Shown here: positions 1 to 9,002 of the stretch, one piece after another
Layout: each line of letters starts with the position of its first letter
Numbering within the stretch: position 1 is the stretch's first letter
Source of the DNA: Micromonospora sediminicola
Lineage (GTDB): Bacteria; Actinomycetota; Actinomycetes; Mycobacteriales; Micromonosporaceae
Length of the DNA stretch: 64,000 nt
NCBI RefSeq assembly: GCF_900089585.1
Contig: NZ_FLRH01000003.1
Coordinates: 1,597,001 to 1,661,000 of the forward strand
Direction of reading: 5' to 3'
The notes under the pieces: model-generated
The model's database searches: none
The model's input: only the letters and a program-made list of their open reading frames with translations
Told to the model about the DNA's origin: nothing
Program-made: the position numbers and the translations under genes

Positions 1-93
1 TACACCGGTAAGCAGCGCGTGCTGGACACCGCCGGTCGGGTCGCGAAGTTCCAGCAGAAGTACGCCAAGGTTCAGGCCAAGAAGGCCAAGTAG
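1..93 (+). CDS. rpmE: 50S ribosomal protein L31, C-terminal part
   Basis: Only the last 30 codons are inside the window; the stop TAG is at 91-93. The residues begin YTGKQRVLDTAGRVAKF, the usual end of bacterial L31, followed by a Lys/Ala-rich tail. L31 binds the central protuberance of the large ribosomal subunit. The Cys residues that separate zinc-binding from zinc-free L31 lie upstream of the window, so the paralogue type cannot be decided. prfA follows 90 bp downstream on the same strand, the common actinobacterial order. Confidence 0.9.
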   Translation, partial: YTGKQRVLDTAGRVAKFQQKYAKVQAKKAK

Positions 94-183
94 CTCCGTC
101 GACGACGCCCGTGTCCGGCTCCGTGCCGGGCACGGGCGTTCGTCCGTTTTCCGCCCGGCGTCTTCCGAAGGAGCATCCGCAGC

Positions 184-1272
184 ATGAGCAGTGAGCGCCT
201 GGCCGCCCTCCTCGACGAGTACGCCGAGCTGGAGAAGCGGCTCGCCGACCCGGCCATCCACGCCGACCAGGGCGCCGCCCGGCGGGTCGGCCGCCGGTAC
301 GCCGAGCTGGTGCCGCTGCACAAGGCGGCCGGCGAGCTGGAGCAGGCCCGGGCCGACCTGGCCGCGGCCCGTGAGCTGGCCGCCGAGGACGCGGCGTTCG
401 CCGCCGAGGCGGAGACCATCGCGGCCTCGCTGCCGGCGCTGGAGGAGCGGTTGGCGGAGCTGCTCATCCCGCGCGACCCGCACGACGCCAAGGACGTGAT
501 CGTCGAGATCAAGGCCGGCGAGGGCGGCGAGGAGTCCGCGCTGTTCGCCGGCGACCTGCTGCGGATGTACACCCGCTACGCCGAGCGGCGCGGCTGGGTC
601 ACCGAGGTGATCGACGCCCAGGACTCCGACCTCGGCGGCGTCAAGGACGTCTCGCTGGCGATCAAGACCAAGGGTGTGCCGGACGGCGGCAACGGCGTCT
701 GGTCCCGGCTCAAGTGGGAGGGCGGCGTGCACCGGGTGCAGCGGGTCCCGGTCACCGAGTCGCAGGGGCGGATCCACACCAGCGCCGCCGGTGTGCTGGT
801 GCTGCCCGAGGCGGAGGACGTCGACGTCACCATCGACCCGAACGAGCTGCGGATCGACGTGTTCCGCTCGTCCGGCCCCGGCGGCCAATCGGTCAACACC
901 ACCGACTCGGCGGTCCGGATCACCCACGTGCCGACCGGCATCGTGGTGTCCTGCCAGAACGAGAAGTCGCAGTTGCAGAACCGGGAGCAGGCCATGCGGA
1001 TCCTGCGCGCCCGGCTGCTCGCCGCGGCCCAGGAGCAGGCCGACGCGGCGGCCTCCGACGCGCGCAAGGCGCAGGTCCGCACCGTGGACCGGTCGGAGCG
1101 GATCCGCACCTACAACTTCCCGCAGAACCGGATCACCGACCACCGGATCGGCTACACCGCGTACAACCTCGACCTGGCGTTGGCCGGCGAGCTGGACGGG
1201 GTGCTCGACGCGCTGGCCGAGGCGGACCGCGCGGCCCGGCTGGCCGGAGAGACCGAGCTGGCCCGCCGCTGA
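184..1272 (+). CDS. prfA: Peptide chain release factor 1
   Basis: A 362-residue class I release factor that reads UAA/UAG and triggers peptidyl-tRNA hydrolysis on the ribosome. Visible motifs are the codon-reading PVT at about residues 189-191 and the catalytic GGQ at 233-235 inside [20 protein letters not shown]. Length is normal for RF1. The ATG at 184 is preceded by GAAGGAG. In many actinobacteria prmC, whose product methylates the GGQ glutamine, follows directly; here an opposite-strand GGDEF gene separates the two. Confidence 0.97.
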   Translation: MSSERLAALLDEYAELEKRLADPAIHADQGAARRVGRRYAELVPLHKAAGELEQARADLAAARELAAEDAAFAAEAETIAASLPALEERLAELLIPRDPHDAKDVIVEIKAGEGGEESALFAGDLLRMYTRYAERRGWVTEVIDAQDSDLGGVKDVSLAIKTKGVPDGGNGVWSRLKWEGGVHRVQRVPVTESQGRIHTSAAGVLVLPEAEDVDVTIDPNELRIDVFRSSGPGGQSVNTTDSAVRITHVPTGIVVSCQNEKSQLQNREQAMRILRARLLAAAQEQADAAASDARKAQVRTVDRSERIRTYNFPQNRITDHRIGYTAYNLDLALAGELDGVLDALAEADRAARLAGETELARR

Positions 1273-1290
1273 CCCGGCCCGCTGGAGTTT

Positions 1291-1347
1291 GTCAACAAGG
1301 GGCCCCGCCTCTACCGGAGGCGTTGACAGGGGGCCCCGCCTTGCGCC
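1291..1347. repeat. Palindromic repeat abutting a stop codon, copy 1 (stem-loop type)
   Basis: It contains inverted GTCAAC (1291-1296) and GTTGAC (1322-1327), two GGGGCCCC-type cores, and an inner hairpin GCCTC-taccg-GAGGC. The right end meets the stop codon (TCA, 1348-1350) of the minus-strand GGDEF gene without a gap. The same layout and end sequence recur at 29483-29539, 50419-50478 and 56454-56511. It probably works as a terminator between the converging prfA and GGDEF genes. Confidence 0.75.
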
Positions 1348-2901
1348 TCAGCTGGCGCGGAGCCGGTCCTTGGCGCGCAGCATCGCCCGGTCGGCCAGCT
1401 CGAACGCGGTGCCGAGCGCCTCGCGGACGCTGACCGTGGTGCTGCCGTCGACCTCGGCGAAGCCGATCGTCACGCCGACCGGGGTGCCCGGGACCAGCGA
1501 CTCCCAGTCCTCGGTGCGGACGGCCGCCTCGATCCGCCGCGCCACCTCGACCGCCTCCGCCATGCCGGTGTCCGGGAGCACCACGACGAACTCGTCCCCG
1601 CCGTAGCGGGCGACGAAGTCGCCCCGCCGCATCACCCGGTTGATCACGCCGGCGATCCGTTGCAGCACCAGGTCGCCGGAGTGGTGGCCGTGCCGGGTGT
1701 TGACCGCCTTGAACCCGTCGAGGTCGCACACGCCGATCACCACCCGCTCGCCCCGGGACACCACCGCGCCGAGGTAGCGCTCCAACCGCCGCCGGTTGGG
1801 CAGGCCGGTGAGCGGGTCGGTGAGCGCCTCGCCCTCGTACCGGGCCGCCTCGCGGCGCATCTCCTCGTGGTCGATCCGGGCGGCGATGCCGTCGATGTAG
1901 ACGTCCCGCAGGCGGTCGCTGCGCCGCGCGGCCAGCCGGAACGCGTGCCGGTCGGCCCGGTGTGCGCCGGCGTGGTCGCCGGCCCGGGCCAGCGCGACGC
2001 TGCGCAGCCGGGGCGCCTCGGCCGCGCCCAGCGTCTCGTCGGAGACCCGCAGCGCGTCCAGCCGGGTGACCGCCTCGATCGGCCGGCCGGCGGCGACCGC
2101 CAGGCAGACCTGTCCGAGCTGGCGCAGGTCGCGCGCGCGGGCGCTGTCGCCGCCGTGGCCGAGCAGGCGGTTCGGGTCGGCGTCCCCGGCCGACTCCACC
2201 CGGTCGCCGAGCGCGGCCCGCCGGGCGGCGGCGTAGCCGTAGGCGGCGAGGCTGCTGGGGCGCAGGTTGCCGGCCCGCCCGCCGCGCAGGAACCGGGCCA
2301 GGTCGCCGGCCACGTCGCGGAGCACCCGCAGGCATCCGTCGCTGTCGCCGTTGTGGTCCAGGGCCACCGCGTTGCGCAGCCGGATCCCCGGCGCGGCGAA
2401 CGTCTCCTCCGGGATGCCCGCGCTCAGCCCGACCTCGCGGGCCCGCTCGATCGCGCCGAGGGCGTGGCCGTGGAAGCTGAGGTACGAGTACGCCATCGCC
2501 AGGTCGTGCCAGCCCCAGGCGGTGTCCCGGTCCGGGGTGTCGTCGGCGCCCAGCGCCCGGGCGGCCCGGACCAGGTGCATGACGCACCGGTCGAGCGCGC
2601 CCTGGTGGTGGGCGGCGAGCGCGGCGAGGGCGTTGAGGTGCCCGTGCAGGTAGGGCTCGGCGAGGTCCCGCACGGCGGCGGAGGCGTCCTCGATGGCCCT
2701 GGTGAACTCGGCCGTCCGACCGAGATTGATCAGCGCGGAGAGGCGTTGCACCAACGCGTCGGCGCGCGCGTACGGGTCGTCGGTGGTGCGGATCACCCGG
2801 TCGAGCAGCACGCAGGCCTCCGCCGAGCGGCTGACCTCCTGCAACGCCCGGGCACGTCGGAGGGCGTCAACCTGGTCCTCGACCTGGTCGAGCCAGCCCA
2901 C
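1348..2901 (-). CDS. Diguanylate cyclase with helical-repeat (TPR-like) N-terminal region
   Basis: A soluble 517-residue protein predicted to make the second messenger c-di-GMP from two GTP. The GGDEF active-site motif is intact at 434-438 (RYGGDEFVVV). An RxxD inhibitory site (RRGD, 425-428) sits exactly five residues before it, so product feedback is expected. Residues 1-350 are Ala/Leu/Arg-rich helical pairs resembling a TPR-type sensor; no membrane segment is seen. The GTG at 2901 has a good GGGAGG site upstream. It is divergent from prmC (73-bp gap) and lies between prfA and prmC, which are usually adjacent. The input sensed by the N-terminal region is unknown. Confidence 0.88.
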   Translation of the reverse strand: MGWLDQVEDQVDALRRARALQEVSRSAEACVLLDRVIRTTDDPYARADALVQRLSALINLGRTAEFTRAIEDASAAVRDLAEPYLHGHLNALAALAAHHQGALDRCVMHLVRAARALGADDTPDRDTAWGWHDLAMAYSYLSFHGHALGAIERAREVGLSAGIPEETFAAPGIRLRNAVALDHNGDSDGCLRVLRDVAGDLARFLRGGRAGNLRPSSLAAYGYAAARRAALGDRVESAGDADPNRLLGHGGDSARARDLRQLGQVCLAVAAGRPIEAVTRLDALRVSDETLGAAEAPRLRSVALARAGDHAGAHRADRHAFRLAARRSDRLRDVYIDGIAARIDHEEMRREAARYEGEALTDPLTGLPNRRRLERYLGAVVSRGERVVIGVCDLDGFKAVNTRHGHHSGDLVLQRIAGVINRVMRRGDFVARYGGDEFVVVLPDTGMAEAVEVARRIEAAVRTEDWESLVPGTPVGVTIGFAEVDGSTTVSVREALGTAFELADRAMLRAKDRLRAS

Positions 2902-2962
2902 TCGCGACCTCCCTGCCGTGTGCGCCCGGACGCACCCGTTCGTGAGGTGACCCGCGACGCTT

Positions 2963-2968
2963 CATGAT
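2963..2968 (+). promoter_or_regulatory. Candidate -10 for prmC (leaderless)
   Basis: CATGAT lies 6 nt before the GTG start of prmC, the spacing expected if transcription starts at the start codon. There is no Shine-Dalgarno sequence before this GTG. No clear -35 is seen. Confidence 0.4.
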
Positions 2969-2974
2969 TATTGC

Positions 2975-3922
2975 GTGAGCACACTCCCGCAACACCCGTC
3001 CGAAGGGACAGAACGCGAACGGGCCTCGCTGGTGGTGGCCCGGGTCGCCCGGGCGCTGGCCGCGGCCGGGGTCGAGGCGCCCCGCGCGGAGGCCGAGCAG
3101 TTGGCCGCGTACGTGCTGGCGGTGCCGCGCGGCCGGCTGGCGCTGGCCGACGGGTTCGGTCCGGCCCAGCGCGACCGCCTGGACGCGCTGGTCGCCCGGC
3201 GGGTGGCCCGGGAACCGTTGCAGCACCTGGTCGGCGCGGCCGGGTTCCGGCACCTGGAGCTGGCGGTCGGGCCGGGGGTGTTCGTGCCCCGGCCGGAGAC
3301 CGAGCTGCTCGCCGGTTGGGGGATCGACCGCGCCCGCCGGCTCGCCGCGCCGCTCGTGGTCGACCTGTGCAGCGGCTCGGGCGCGATCGCCCTCGCGGTG
3401 GCGCAGGAGGTGCCGGCGGCCCGGGTGGTGGCGGTGGAACGGTCCCCGGCCGCGCTGGCCTGGCTGCGTCGTAACGCCGCCGCCCGCGCCGGGGCGGGGG
3501 ACCGGCCGGTCGAGGTGGTGGTCGCCGACGTCACCGACCCGGAGTTGCTGGCCGACCTGGAGGGCCGGGTCGACGTGCTGCTCTGCAACCCGCCGTACGT
3601 GCCCCGGTCGGTGGTGGTGCCGCCGGAGGTGGCCGGTCACGACCCGGACGAGGCGGTGTTCGGCGGCGCGGACGGGCTGGACGTGATCCGCCCGGTGGTG
3701 GCCCGGGCCGCCGCGCTGCTGAGCCCGGGCGGCGGGATCGGCGTCGAGCACGACGACACGCACGCCGCGGCGGTGCCGGCGCTGCTCGCCGGCGACGGCC
3801 GCTACGAGCGCGTGGCGGAGCACCGGGACCTGGCCGGGCGGCCCCGCTGGGCGACGGCGTCCCGCCGGGCGGACGGCCGACACGCCGACCCCGGCGCGGC
3901 GTGGCAGACTGACTCCTCGTGA
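2975..3922 (+). CDS. prmC: Release factor glutamine N5-methyltransferase
   Basis: A 315-residue SAM-dependent enzyme that methylates the glutamine of the GGQ loop in RF1/RF2. SAM-binding motif I is DLCSGSGAI (about 130-138), and the substrate-amide motif NPPY is at 205-208 (LLCNPPYVPRS). The N-terminal helical domain that recognises the release factor is present. The GTG at 2975 has no clear ribosome site and may be leaderless. The stop overlaps the next start (GTGA), so the sua5 gene is translationally coupled. Confidence 0.94.
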   Translation: MSTLPQHPSEGTERERASLVVARVARALAAAGVEAPRAEAEQLAAYVLAVPRGRLALADGFGPAQRDRLDALVARRVAREPLQHLVGAAGFRHLELAVGPGVFVPRPETELLAGWGIDRARRLAAPLVVDLCSGSGAIALAVAQEVPAARVVAVERSPAALAWLRRNAAARAGAGDRPVEVVVADVTDPELLADLEGRVDVLLCNPPYVPRSVVVPPEVAGHDPDEAVFGGADGLDVIRPVVARAAALLSPGGGIGVEHDDTHAAAVPALLAGDGRYERVAEHRDLAGRPRWATASRRADGRHADPGAAWQTDSS

Positions 3923-4566
3923 TGCTCTACGACTGTCGGTCGCCCGCCGACCGGGACCGCGGCATCGCCGCTGCCATCGAGGCGGTCAAGAACGGGGAAC
4001 TGGTCGTCCTGCCGACCGACACGGTCTACGGGATCGGGGCGGACGCCTTCACCCCGTACGCGGTGAAGGCCCTGGCGGACACCAAGGGCGGCGCCCGGCA
4101 GGCGCCGCCGGTGCTGATCGGCTCCCGGCACACGCTCGACGGCCTGGTGTTCTCGCTGCCGCAGGCGGCCCGCGACCTGGTCGAGGCGTTCTGGCCGGGC
4201 GCGCTGACGATCGTGGTGGAGCACTCGCCGAGCCTGGCCTGGGACCTGGGCGACACCAGCGGCACGGTGGCGGTGCGGATGCCGCTGCACCCGGTCGCGC
4301 TGGAGGTGCTGCGGGAGACCGGGCCGATGGCGGTGGCCTCGGCCAACAAGATCGGCCAGCCCGCCGCGCTCACCGCGGAGGAGGCCCGCGACCAGCTCGG
4401 CTACGGCGTGCGGGCCTATCTGGAGGCCGGGCCGGCGGTGGACCCGGTGCCGAGCACCATCGTCGACCTCACCGGCGAGGTGCCGCGGGTGCTGCGGCAG
4501 GGCGCGGTGACGCTGCCCAAGCTGCGCGACGTGGTGCCGGACATCCTCGACGAGCGGGGGGTCTGA
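3919..4566 (+). CDS. tsaC: L-threonylcarbamoyladenylate synthase (Sua5/YciO/YrdC family)
   Basis: A 215-residue protein that makes threonylcarbamoyl-AMP from Thr, bicarbonate and ATP, the first step of t6A37 tRNA modification. The family signature LPTDTVYGIGADAF lies near the N-terminus, followed by SANKIGQPA and STIVDLTGEVPRVLRQGAV. The size fits the short TsaC type without the extra Sua5 domain. The start is GTG 3919 or the next codon ATG 3922; the first overlaps the prmC stop by 4 bp. It lies in an operon with prmC and the phosphatase gene. Confidence 0.93.
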   Translation: MMLYDCRSPADRDRGIAAAIEAVKNGELVVLPTDTVYGIGADAFTPYAVKALADTKGGARQAPPVLIGSRHTLDGLVFSLPQAARDLVEAFWPGALTIVVEHSPSLAWDLGDTSGTVAVRMPLHPVALEVLRETGPMAVASANKIGQPAALTAEEARDQLGYGVRAYLEAGPAVDPVPSTIVDLTGEVPRVLRQGAVTLPKLRDVVPDILDERGV

Positions 4567-5178
4567 GTGCCGCCCTTCACCGTCCTGCACGTCTGCATGG
4601 GCAACATCTGCCGTTCCCCGATGGCCGAGCGGCTGCTGCTGCTCGCGGTCCGGGAGCGGCTGGGCCGCCTCGATGTCGACCCGGCCGGTTCGGACGCGCT
4701 GGTGCACAGCCACAGCGCCGGCACCGGTGGCTGGCACGCGGGCGAGGAGATGAACCCGCCCGCCGCCCGGCAGGTGACCGCGCGCGGCGGTGACGTGGCC
4801 GGGTTCGCCGCGCGCCGGCTCCGCTCGGACCTCATCGACGCCGCCGACCTGGTGCTCACCGCCACCGCCGACCAGCAGGAGTACGTGGTGGCGCTGCGCC
4901 CGGACGCCGCCGGGCGCACGTTCGTGCTGGGCGAATTCGGCCGGCTGCTCGGCGGCCTCGACCGGTCCGCCCTGCCGCCGGCCGAGCCGACCCCGGACGC
5001 CGTGCACGCCCGTGGGGTGGCGCTGGTGGCGGCGGTCGACGTGCTCCGCCGGGGCGCCGCCGCGCTGCCCACCGACGATCTGGACGACCCGTGGGGTCGG
5101 GGCGACCAGTGCTTCAGCCGGGTCGCCGACGAGATCGAGGAGACGGTCCAACCGCTGGCCGCCGCGCTGCTGCCCTGA
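4567..5178 (+). CDS. Low-molecular-weight protein-tyrosine-phosphatase family protein
   Basis: A 203-residue protein. The P-loop C-x5-R-S of the LMW-PTP/arsenate reductase superfamily is at residues 10-17 (VCMGNICRSPMAER), and a late Asp-Pro (DDPWGRG) can supply the general acid. It is longer than the classical 150-residue enzyme because of central insertions. The GTG at 4567 directly follows the sua5 stop, so it is the third gene of the prmC operon. Phosphotyrosine phosphatase is more likely than arsenate reduction in this setting, but the substrate is not known. Confidence 0.85.
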   Translation: MPPFTVLHVCMGNICRSPMAERLLLLAVRERLGRLDVDPAGSDALVHSHSAGTGGWHAGEEMNPPAARQVTARGGDVAGFAARRLRSDLIDAADLVLTATADQQEYVVALRPDAAGRTFVLGEFGRLLGGLDRSALPPAEPTPDAVHARGVALVAAVDVLRRGAAALPTDDLDDPWGRGDQCFSRVADEIEETVQPLAAALLP

Positions 5179-5290
5179 CGTTCATCCTTTCTCGCGAACT
5201 TCCTGCGCATTTCACCGAAGATGGCGGTGAAAGCGGCGATTCCGGTCATTCTTGACGGGTCCGTACGGCCGGCTCCTGCGGGGAGAGCTG

Positions 5291-7402
5291 ATGAACCGGG
5301 CCCATCTCGACAAGCTGTTCACCGTTCTGCTCGCCGGCGTGCTCGCCGGACTGGCCCTGGCCGCCGCGGCGCTGCCGGCCGCGCTGGTCCTCGGGTTGGG
5401 CGTGAAGAACCTGATGCCGTACACCACGCTGCCGGAGGCGCTCAGGGCGCCGCAGCCGGCGCAGCGATCCAACCTCTACGCCAACGACGGCCAGACGCTG
5501 ATCACCTCGTTCTACGTCGAGGACCGGGTGGACGTGCCGGTCGCCGAGGTGGCGCCGGTGATGCGGGACGCCATCGTGGCCGCCGAGGACGTGCGCTTCT
5601 ACGAGCACCACGGCGTCGACGTGCGCGGCGTGGTGCGGGCGTTCACGGCCAACCGCCGGGAGGGCACCCGGCAGGGCGCCTCCACGCTGACCATGCAGTA
5701 CGTGCGCAACGCGCTGGCCGGTGACCCCCGGCTGACCGAGGAGCAGCGGGCCGCGGCCACCGAGATCACCGTCGGCCGCAAGATCCGCGAGATGCGGTAC
5801 GCGCTGACGCTGGAACGGCAGGTCGGCAAGGACGAGATCCTCGGGCGGTACCTGAACATCGCGTACTTCGGCGCGGGCGCGTACGGCATCGCCGCCGCCA
5901 GCAAGCGCTACTTCTCCACCACCCCGGACCGGCTCACGCTGGCGCAGGCCGCGCTGCTCGCCGGGCTGGTCCGCTCGCCGGCGAGCGACGACCCGATCAA
6001 CGGCGACGCCGACGCGGCGGTGGCCCGCCGGGCGTACGTGCTGGACCGGATGGTGGAGACCGGCCGGGTGAGCGCGGCGGACGCCGCCGCGGCGAAGGCC
6101 ACGGAACTGGCCCTCGACCCCAAGAGCACCCCGAACGACTGCGCCGCCGTGCCGGCCGCCCACAACGACTGGGGCTTCTTCTGCGACTGGTTCACCCAGT
6201 GGTGGAACGCCCAGCCGGCATTCGGCAAGACCGTGGACGAGCGCCAGCGCACGCTGCGCCGGGGCGGGTGGTCCATCGTGTCCTCGCTCGACCCGGACGT
6301 GCAGGGCAAGACCAGCGAGCAGGTGCGCGCGATCTACCCGGAGACGATCCAGCGCGCCGCGCCCACCGCGGTGGTGCAGCCGGGCACCGGGCGGGTCCTG
6401 GCCATGGCGGTCAACCGCTCCTACGGCGTGGCCGAGAACCCGGCCGGGCAGCAGAACTACCCGAACACGGTCAACCAGCTGGTGGCCGGCGGCGGTGGCA
6501 TCACCGGCTACCAGGCCGGCTCGACGTTCAAGCTGTTCGCGCTGCTGGCCGCGCTGGAGTCCGGGCTGCCGCTGGACACCGAGTTCGACGCCCCCCGGGT
6601 CTACGTCACGAAGTACCCGATCGACGGCGGCCCGGCCAGCTGTGGCGGCCGGTGGTGCCCGGAGAACGCCAACACCTACTGGATGGACGGCGACCGGGAC
6701 ATGTGGGACGCCTTCGGTCGCTCGGTGAACACCTACTTCGCCTGGCTGACCGAGCGGGTCGGCGCGGACCGGGTGGTCGAGATGGCCGAGCGGCTGGGCA
6801 TCGTGTTCCGCGCCCCCGAGGACGCGCGGATGGCCCGCGACGGGGCGAAGAACTGGGGGCCGTTCACGCTCGGCGTCTCCGCCACCACGCCGCTGGACCT
6901 GGCCAACGCGTACGCCACCGTGGCCGCCGAGGGCACCTGGTGCCGGCCCACCCCGGTCACCTCCATCACCGACCCGTCCGGCCGTAAGGTGGCCGCCGGG
7001 GACACCGACTGCCGGCAGGTGCTGGACACCGAGGTGGCCCGCGCGGCCGCCGACGCCAGCCGCTGCCCGGTCGGCGACCAGTCGATGTATCGCAAGTGCG
7101 ACGGCGGCACGGCCGAGGAACTGGCCCCCGGCCTGCGCCGCCCGCTCGCCGGCAAGACCGGCAGTTCGGAGCGGAACGCCACCGAGACGGTCGTCGCGTT
7201 CACCCCGCAGCTCTCCGTGGCGACCATCGCCGCCAACCCGGACGACCCCCGGGACGCGGTCGGCGGCGGCGTGCAGAAGCGGCAGATCGCCGCCGTCGGC
7301 CGCATCCTCGCCTGGGCCCTGCGCGACCAGCCGGTCGAGGACTTCGTCCCTCCGGGCCAGCCCGTCGCGTTCGAACACACCAGCCCCCGCACCGGCAACT
7401 GA
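5291..7402 (+). CDS. Class A penicillin-binding protein (transglycosylase/transpeptidase)
   Basis: A 703-residue bifunctional peptidoglycan synthase. The N-terminus is a short cytoplasmic stretch and one membrane anchor (about residues 8-36). The GT51 glycosyltransferase domain has catalytic Glu99 (AAEDVRFYEHHGVD) and QGASTLTMQYVRNAL. The transpeptidase has STFK at 411-414, SVN (SVNTYFAW) and KTG at 622. The ATG at 5291 follows GGGGAGAG; an in-frame GTG at 5252 has no ribosome site. Several Cys residues in the transpeptidase region (SCGGRWC) may form a disulfide outside the cell. It stands alone between the phosphatase gene and a palindromic terminator region. Confidence 0.95.
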   Translation: MNRAHLDKLFTVLLAGVLAGLALAAAALPAALVLGLGVKNLMPYTTLPEALRAPQPAQRSNLYANDGQTLITSFYVEDRVDVPVAEVAPVMRDAIVAAEDVRFYEHHGVDVRGVVRAFTANRREGTRQGASTLTMQYVRNALAGDPRLTEEQRAAATEITVGRKIREMRYALTLERQVGKDEILGRYLNIAYFGAGAYGIAAASKRYFSTTPDRLTLAQAALLAGLVRSPASDDPINGDADAAVARRAYVLDRMVETGRVSAADAAAAKATELALDPKSTPNDCAAVPAAHNDWGFFCDWFTQWWNAQPAFGKTVDERQRTLRRGGWSIVSSLDPDVQGKTSEQVRAIYPETIQRAAPTAVVQPGTGRVLAMAVNRSYGVAENPAGQQNYPNTVNQLVAGGGGITGYQAGSTFKLFALLAALESGLPLDTEFDAPRVYVTKYPIDGGPASCGGRWCPENANTYWMDGDRDMWDAFGRSVNTYFAWLTERVGADRVVEMAERLGIVFRAPEDARMARDGAKNWGPFTLGVSATTPLDLANAYATVAAEGTWCRPTPVTSITDPSGRKVAAGDTDCRQVLDTEVARAAADASRCPVGDQSMYRKCDGGTAEELAPGLRRPLAGKTGSSERNATETVVAFTPQLSVATIAANPDDPRDAVGGGVQKRQIAAVGRILAWALRDQPVEDFVPPGQPVAFEHTSPRTGN

Positions 7403-7419
7403 CCCGACCCGACCTCGTT

Positions 7420-7486
7420 GATCTTGCAGTTGCTGCCCGGGCGAAAGCGGCACAAGCCGCGAAACGCGGGCCGCAACTGCAAGATC
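7420..7486. terminator. Large GATCTTG palindrome between converging genes
   Basis: Perfect 14-bp arms GATCTTGCAGTTGC (7420-7433) and GCAACTGCAAGATC (7473-7486), with a second inner 5-bp pair (GCCCG/CGGGC). It lies between the PBP stop (7402) and the SDR stop (7501), so it can serve both strands. There is no T-tract; it may instead be a dispersed palindrome, related in its outer bases to the one at 20134-20187. Confidence 0.6.
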
Positions 7487-7500
7487 GCGGGGGTGGGGGG

Positions 7501-8967
7501 TTACGGGGGGGTCTGTTCGGCGCCTCGGGCTATGTTGCGGGCCATGCCGCCGAAGACGACGGCGTGGAACGGGGCGACCGAGGCCCAGTAGAGGTGGCCG
7601 GGGAGGCCGTGCGGGAGGAAGACCGCACGCTGGACGTAGCGGCTGCGGCCTTCGCCGGTCGACTCGGCGCGCATCTCCAGCCACGCCCGGCCGGGCAGTC
7701 GCATCTCGGCCCGCAGCCGCAGCAGCTCACCCGGGACGATCTCCTCGACCCGCCAGAAGTCGAGCGCCTCGCCGACCTGGAGCCGGTGCGGGTCGCGCCG
7801 TCCCCGGCGCAGCCCGACGCCGCCGACCAGCCGGTCCAGCCAGCCCCGCACCGACCAGGCCAGCGGGAACGAGTACCAGCCGTGCTCGCCGCCGACGCCC
7901 TCGATGACCCGCCACAGCGCCGCCGGCGGCGCGTCCACGGCCCTCTCCCGCAGGTCGGTGTAGGTCGTGCCGCCGGACCAGTGCGGGTCCGAGGGCAGCG
8001 GCTCGGCCGGCGCGTCCGGCCCACTCGCGTTCGACCAGCGCGTCTCCACCTGCGCGTCGCGCACCTTCGCCAGCGCCAGCGCGACCGCCTGGTCGAAGCC
8101 GGTCAACCCCTCCGGCGGGTCCGGCACGTAGCGGGCGATGTCGTGCTCGTGCGCCACCGCCTCGTGGACCAGGCTCTCCACCAGCGGCCGGGCGATCGCG
8201 TTCGGCACCGGCGTGATCAGGCCGACCCAGTGCGAGGAGAGCGACGGGGTGAGCGGCCGCACCGGCAGGATGAGCCGGCGTCGCAGCCCGGCCACCCGGG
8301 CGTAGCGCTGCATCATCTGCGCGAACGTCAGCACGTCCGGGCCGCCGATGTCGAAGCCCCGGTTCACGTCCGGCGGCAGGGAGGCGCAGCCGACCAGGTA
8401 GCGCAGCACGTCCCGGACCGCGATCGGCTGGATCCGGTTGCGCACCCAGCGCGGGGTGACCATCGCCGGCAGCCGCTCGGTCAGGTGGCGCAGCATCTCG
8501 AACGAGGCCGAGCCGGACCCGATGATCACCGCCGCGCGCAGCACCACGGTGGGCACGCCGCTGTCCAGCAGGATCCGGCCGACCTCCGCCCGGGACCGCA
8601 GGTGCGCCGAGGGCAGCCCCTCCCGTTCCGCCGGCTCCGGCCCGCCGAGGTAGACGATCCGCCGTACGCCGGCGGCGCGCGCCGCCTCGGCGAAGTTCGT
8701 CGCCGCCTCCCGGTCGGCCGCCTCGAAGCCGCGCTGGCCCAGCGAGTGGACCAGGTAGTACGCGACGTCCACGCCCTCGAACGCGGCCGGCAGCGTCTCC
8801 GGCCGGCTCAGGTCGCCCTCGGCGATCTCCGCCTCGGCCGCCCAGGGCACGTCGCGCAGCCGCCCCGCCTTGCGGGCCAGGCAGCGCACGGTGTGCCCCT
8901 CGGCCAGCAGCCGGGGCGCCAGGCGCCCGCCGATGTAGCCGGTCGCACCGGTGACGAGGCATCTCAC
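7501..8967 (-). CDS. SDR-family NAD(P)-binding protein with C-terminal DUF2867 domain
   Basis: A 488-residue protein. The N-terminus is an atypical short-chain dehydrogenase/NmrA-like Rossmann fold ([13 protein letters not shown], residues 4-16), followed to about residue 300 by a YbjT-like region. The C-terminal part (about 320-488, [17 protein letters not shown] onward) fits DUF2867, an SRPBCC-like ligand-binding fold. The reaction is unknown. The start GTG 8967 has CACACT 7 nt upstream and no ribosome site, so it is probably leaderless. It is divergent from glyA across only 35 bp. Confidence 0.85.
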   Translation of the reverse strand: MRCLVTGATGYIGGRLAPRLLAEGHTVRCLARKAGRLRDVPWAAEAEIAEGDLSRPETLPAAFEGVDVAYYLVHSLGQRGFEAADREAATNFAEAARAAGVRRIVYLGGPEPAEREGLPSAHLRSRAEVGRILLDSGVPTVVLRAAVIIGSGSASFEMLRHLTERLPAMVTPRWVRNRIQPIAVRDVLRYLVGCASLPPDVNRGFDIGGPDVLTFAQMMQRYARVAGLRRRLILPVRPLTPSLSSHWVGLITPVPNAIARPLVESLVHEAVAHEHDIARYVPDPPEGLTGFDQAVALALAKVRDAQVETRWSNASGPDAPAEPLPSDPHWSGGTTYTDLRERAVDAPPAALWRVIEGVGGEHGWYSFPLAWSVRGWLDRLVGGVGLRRGRRDPHRLQVGEALDFWRVEEIVPGELLRLRAEMRLPGRAWLEMRAESTGEGRSRYVQRAVFLPHGLPGHLYWASVAPFHAVVFGGMARNIARGAEQTPP

Positions 8968-8974
8968 GGCATCC

Positions 8975-8994
8975 AGTGTGCGGCTCCGTAGACT
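8975..8994. promoter_or_regulatory. Overlapping divergent -10 elements for the SDR gene and glyA
   Basis: On the minus strand CACACT (8980-8975) lies 7 nt before the SDR GTG. On the plus strand TAGACT (8989-8994) lies 8 nt before the glyA GTG. Both spacings predict leaderless transcripts, and the two polymerase footprints must overlap in the 35-bp gap. Confidence 0.6.
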
Positions 8995-9002
8995 CCTTCG
9001 CT

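Noticed and set aside
5252..5290. Upstream GTG start for the class A penicillin-binding protein
   Set aside because: No ribosome site precedes it, while ATG 5291 has GGGGAGAG and begins a typical cytoplasmic tail and anchor.
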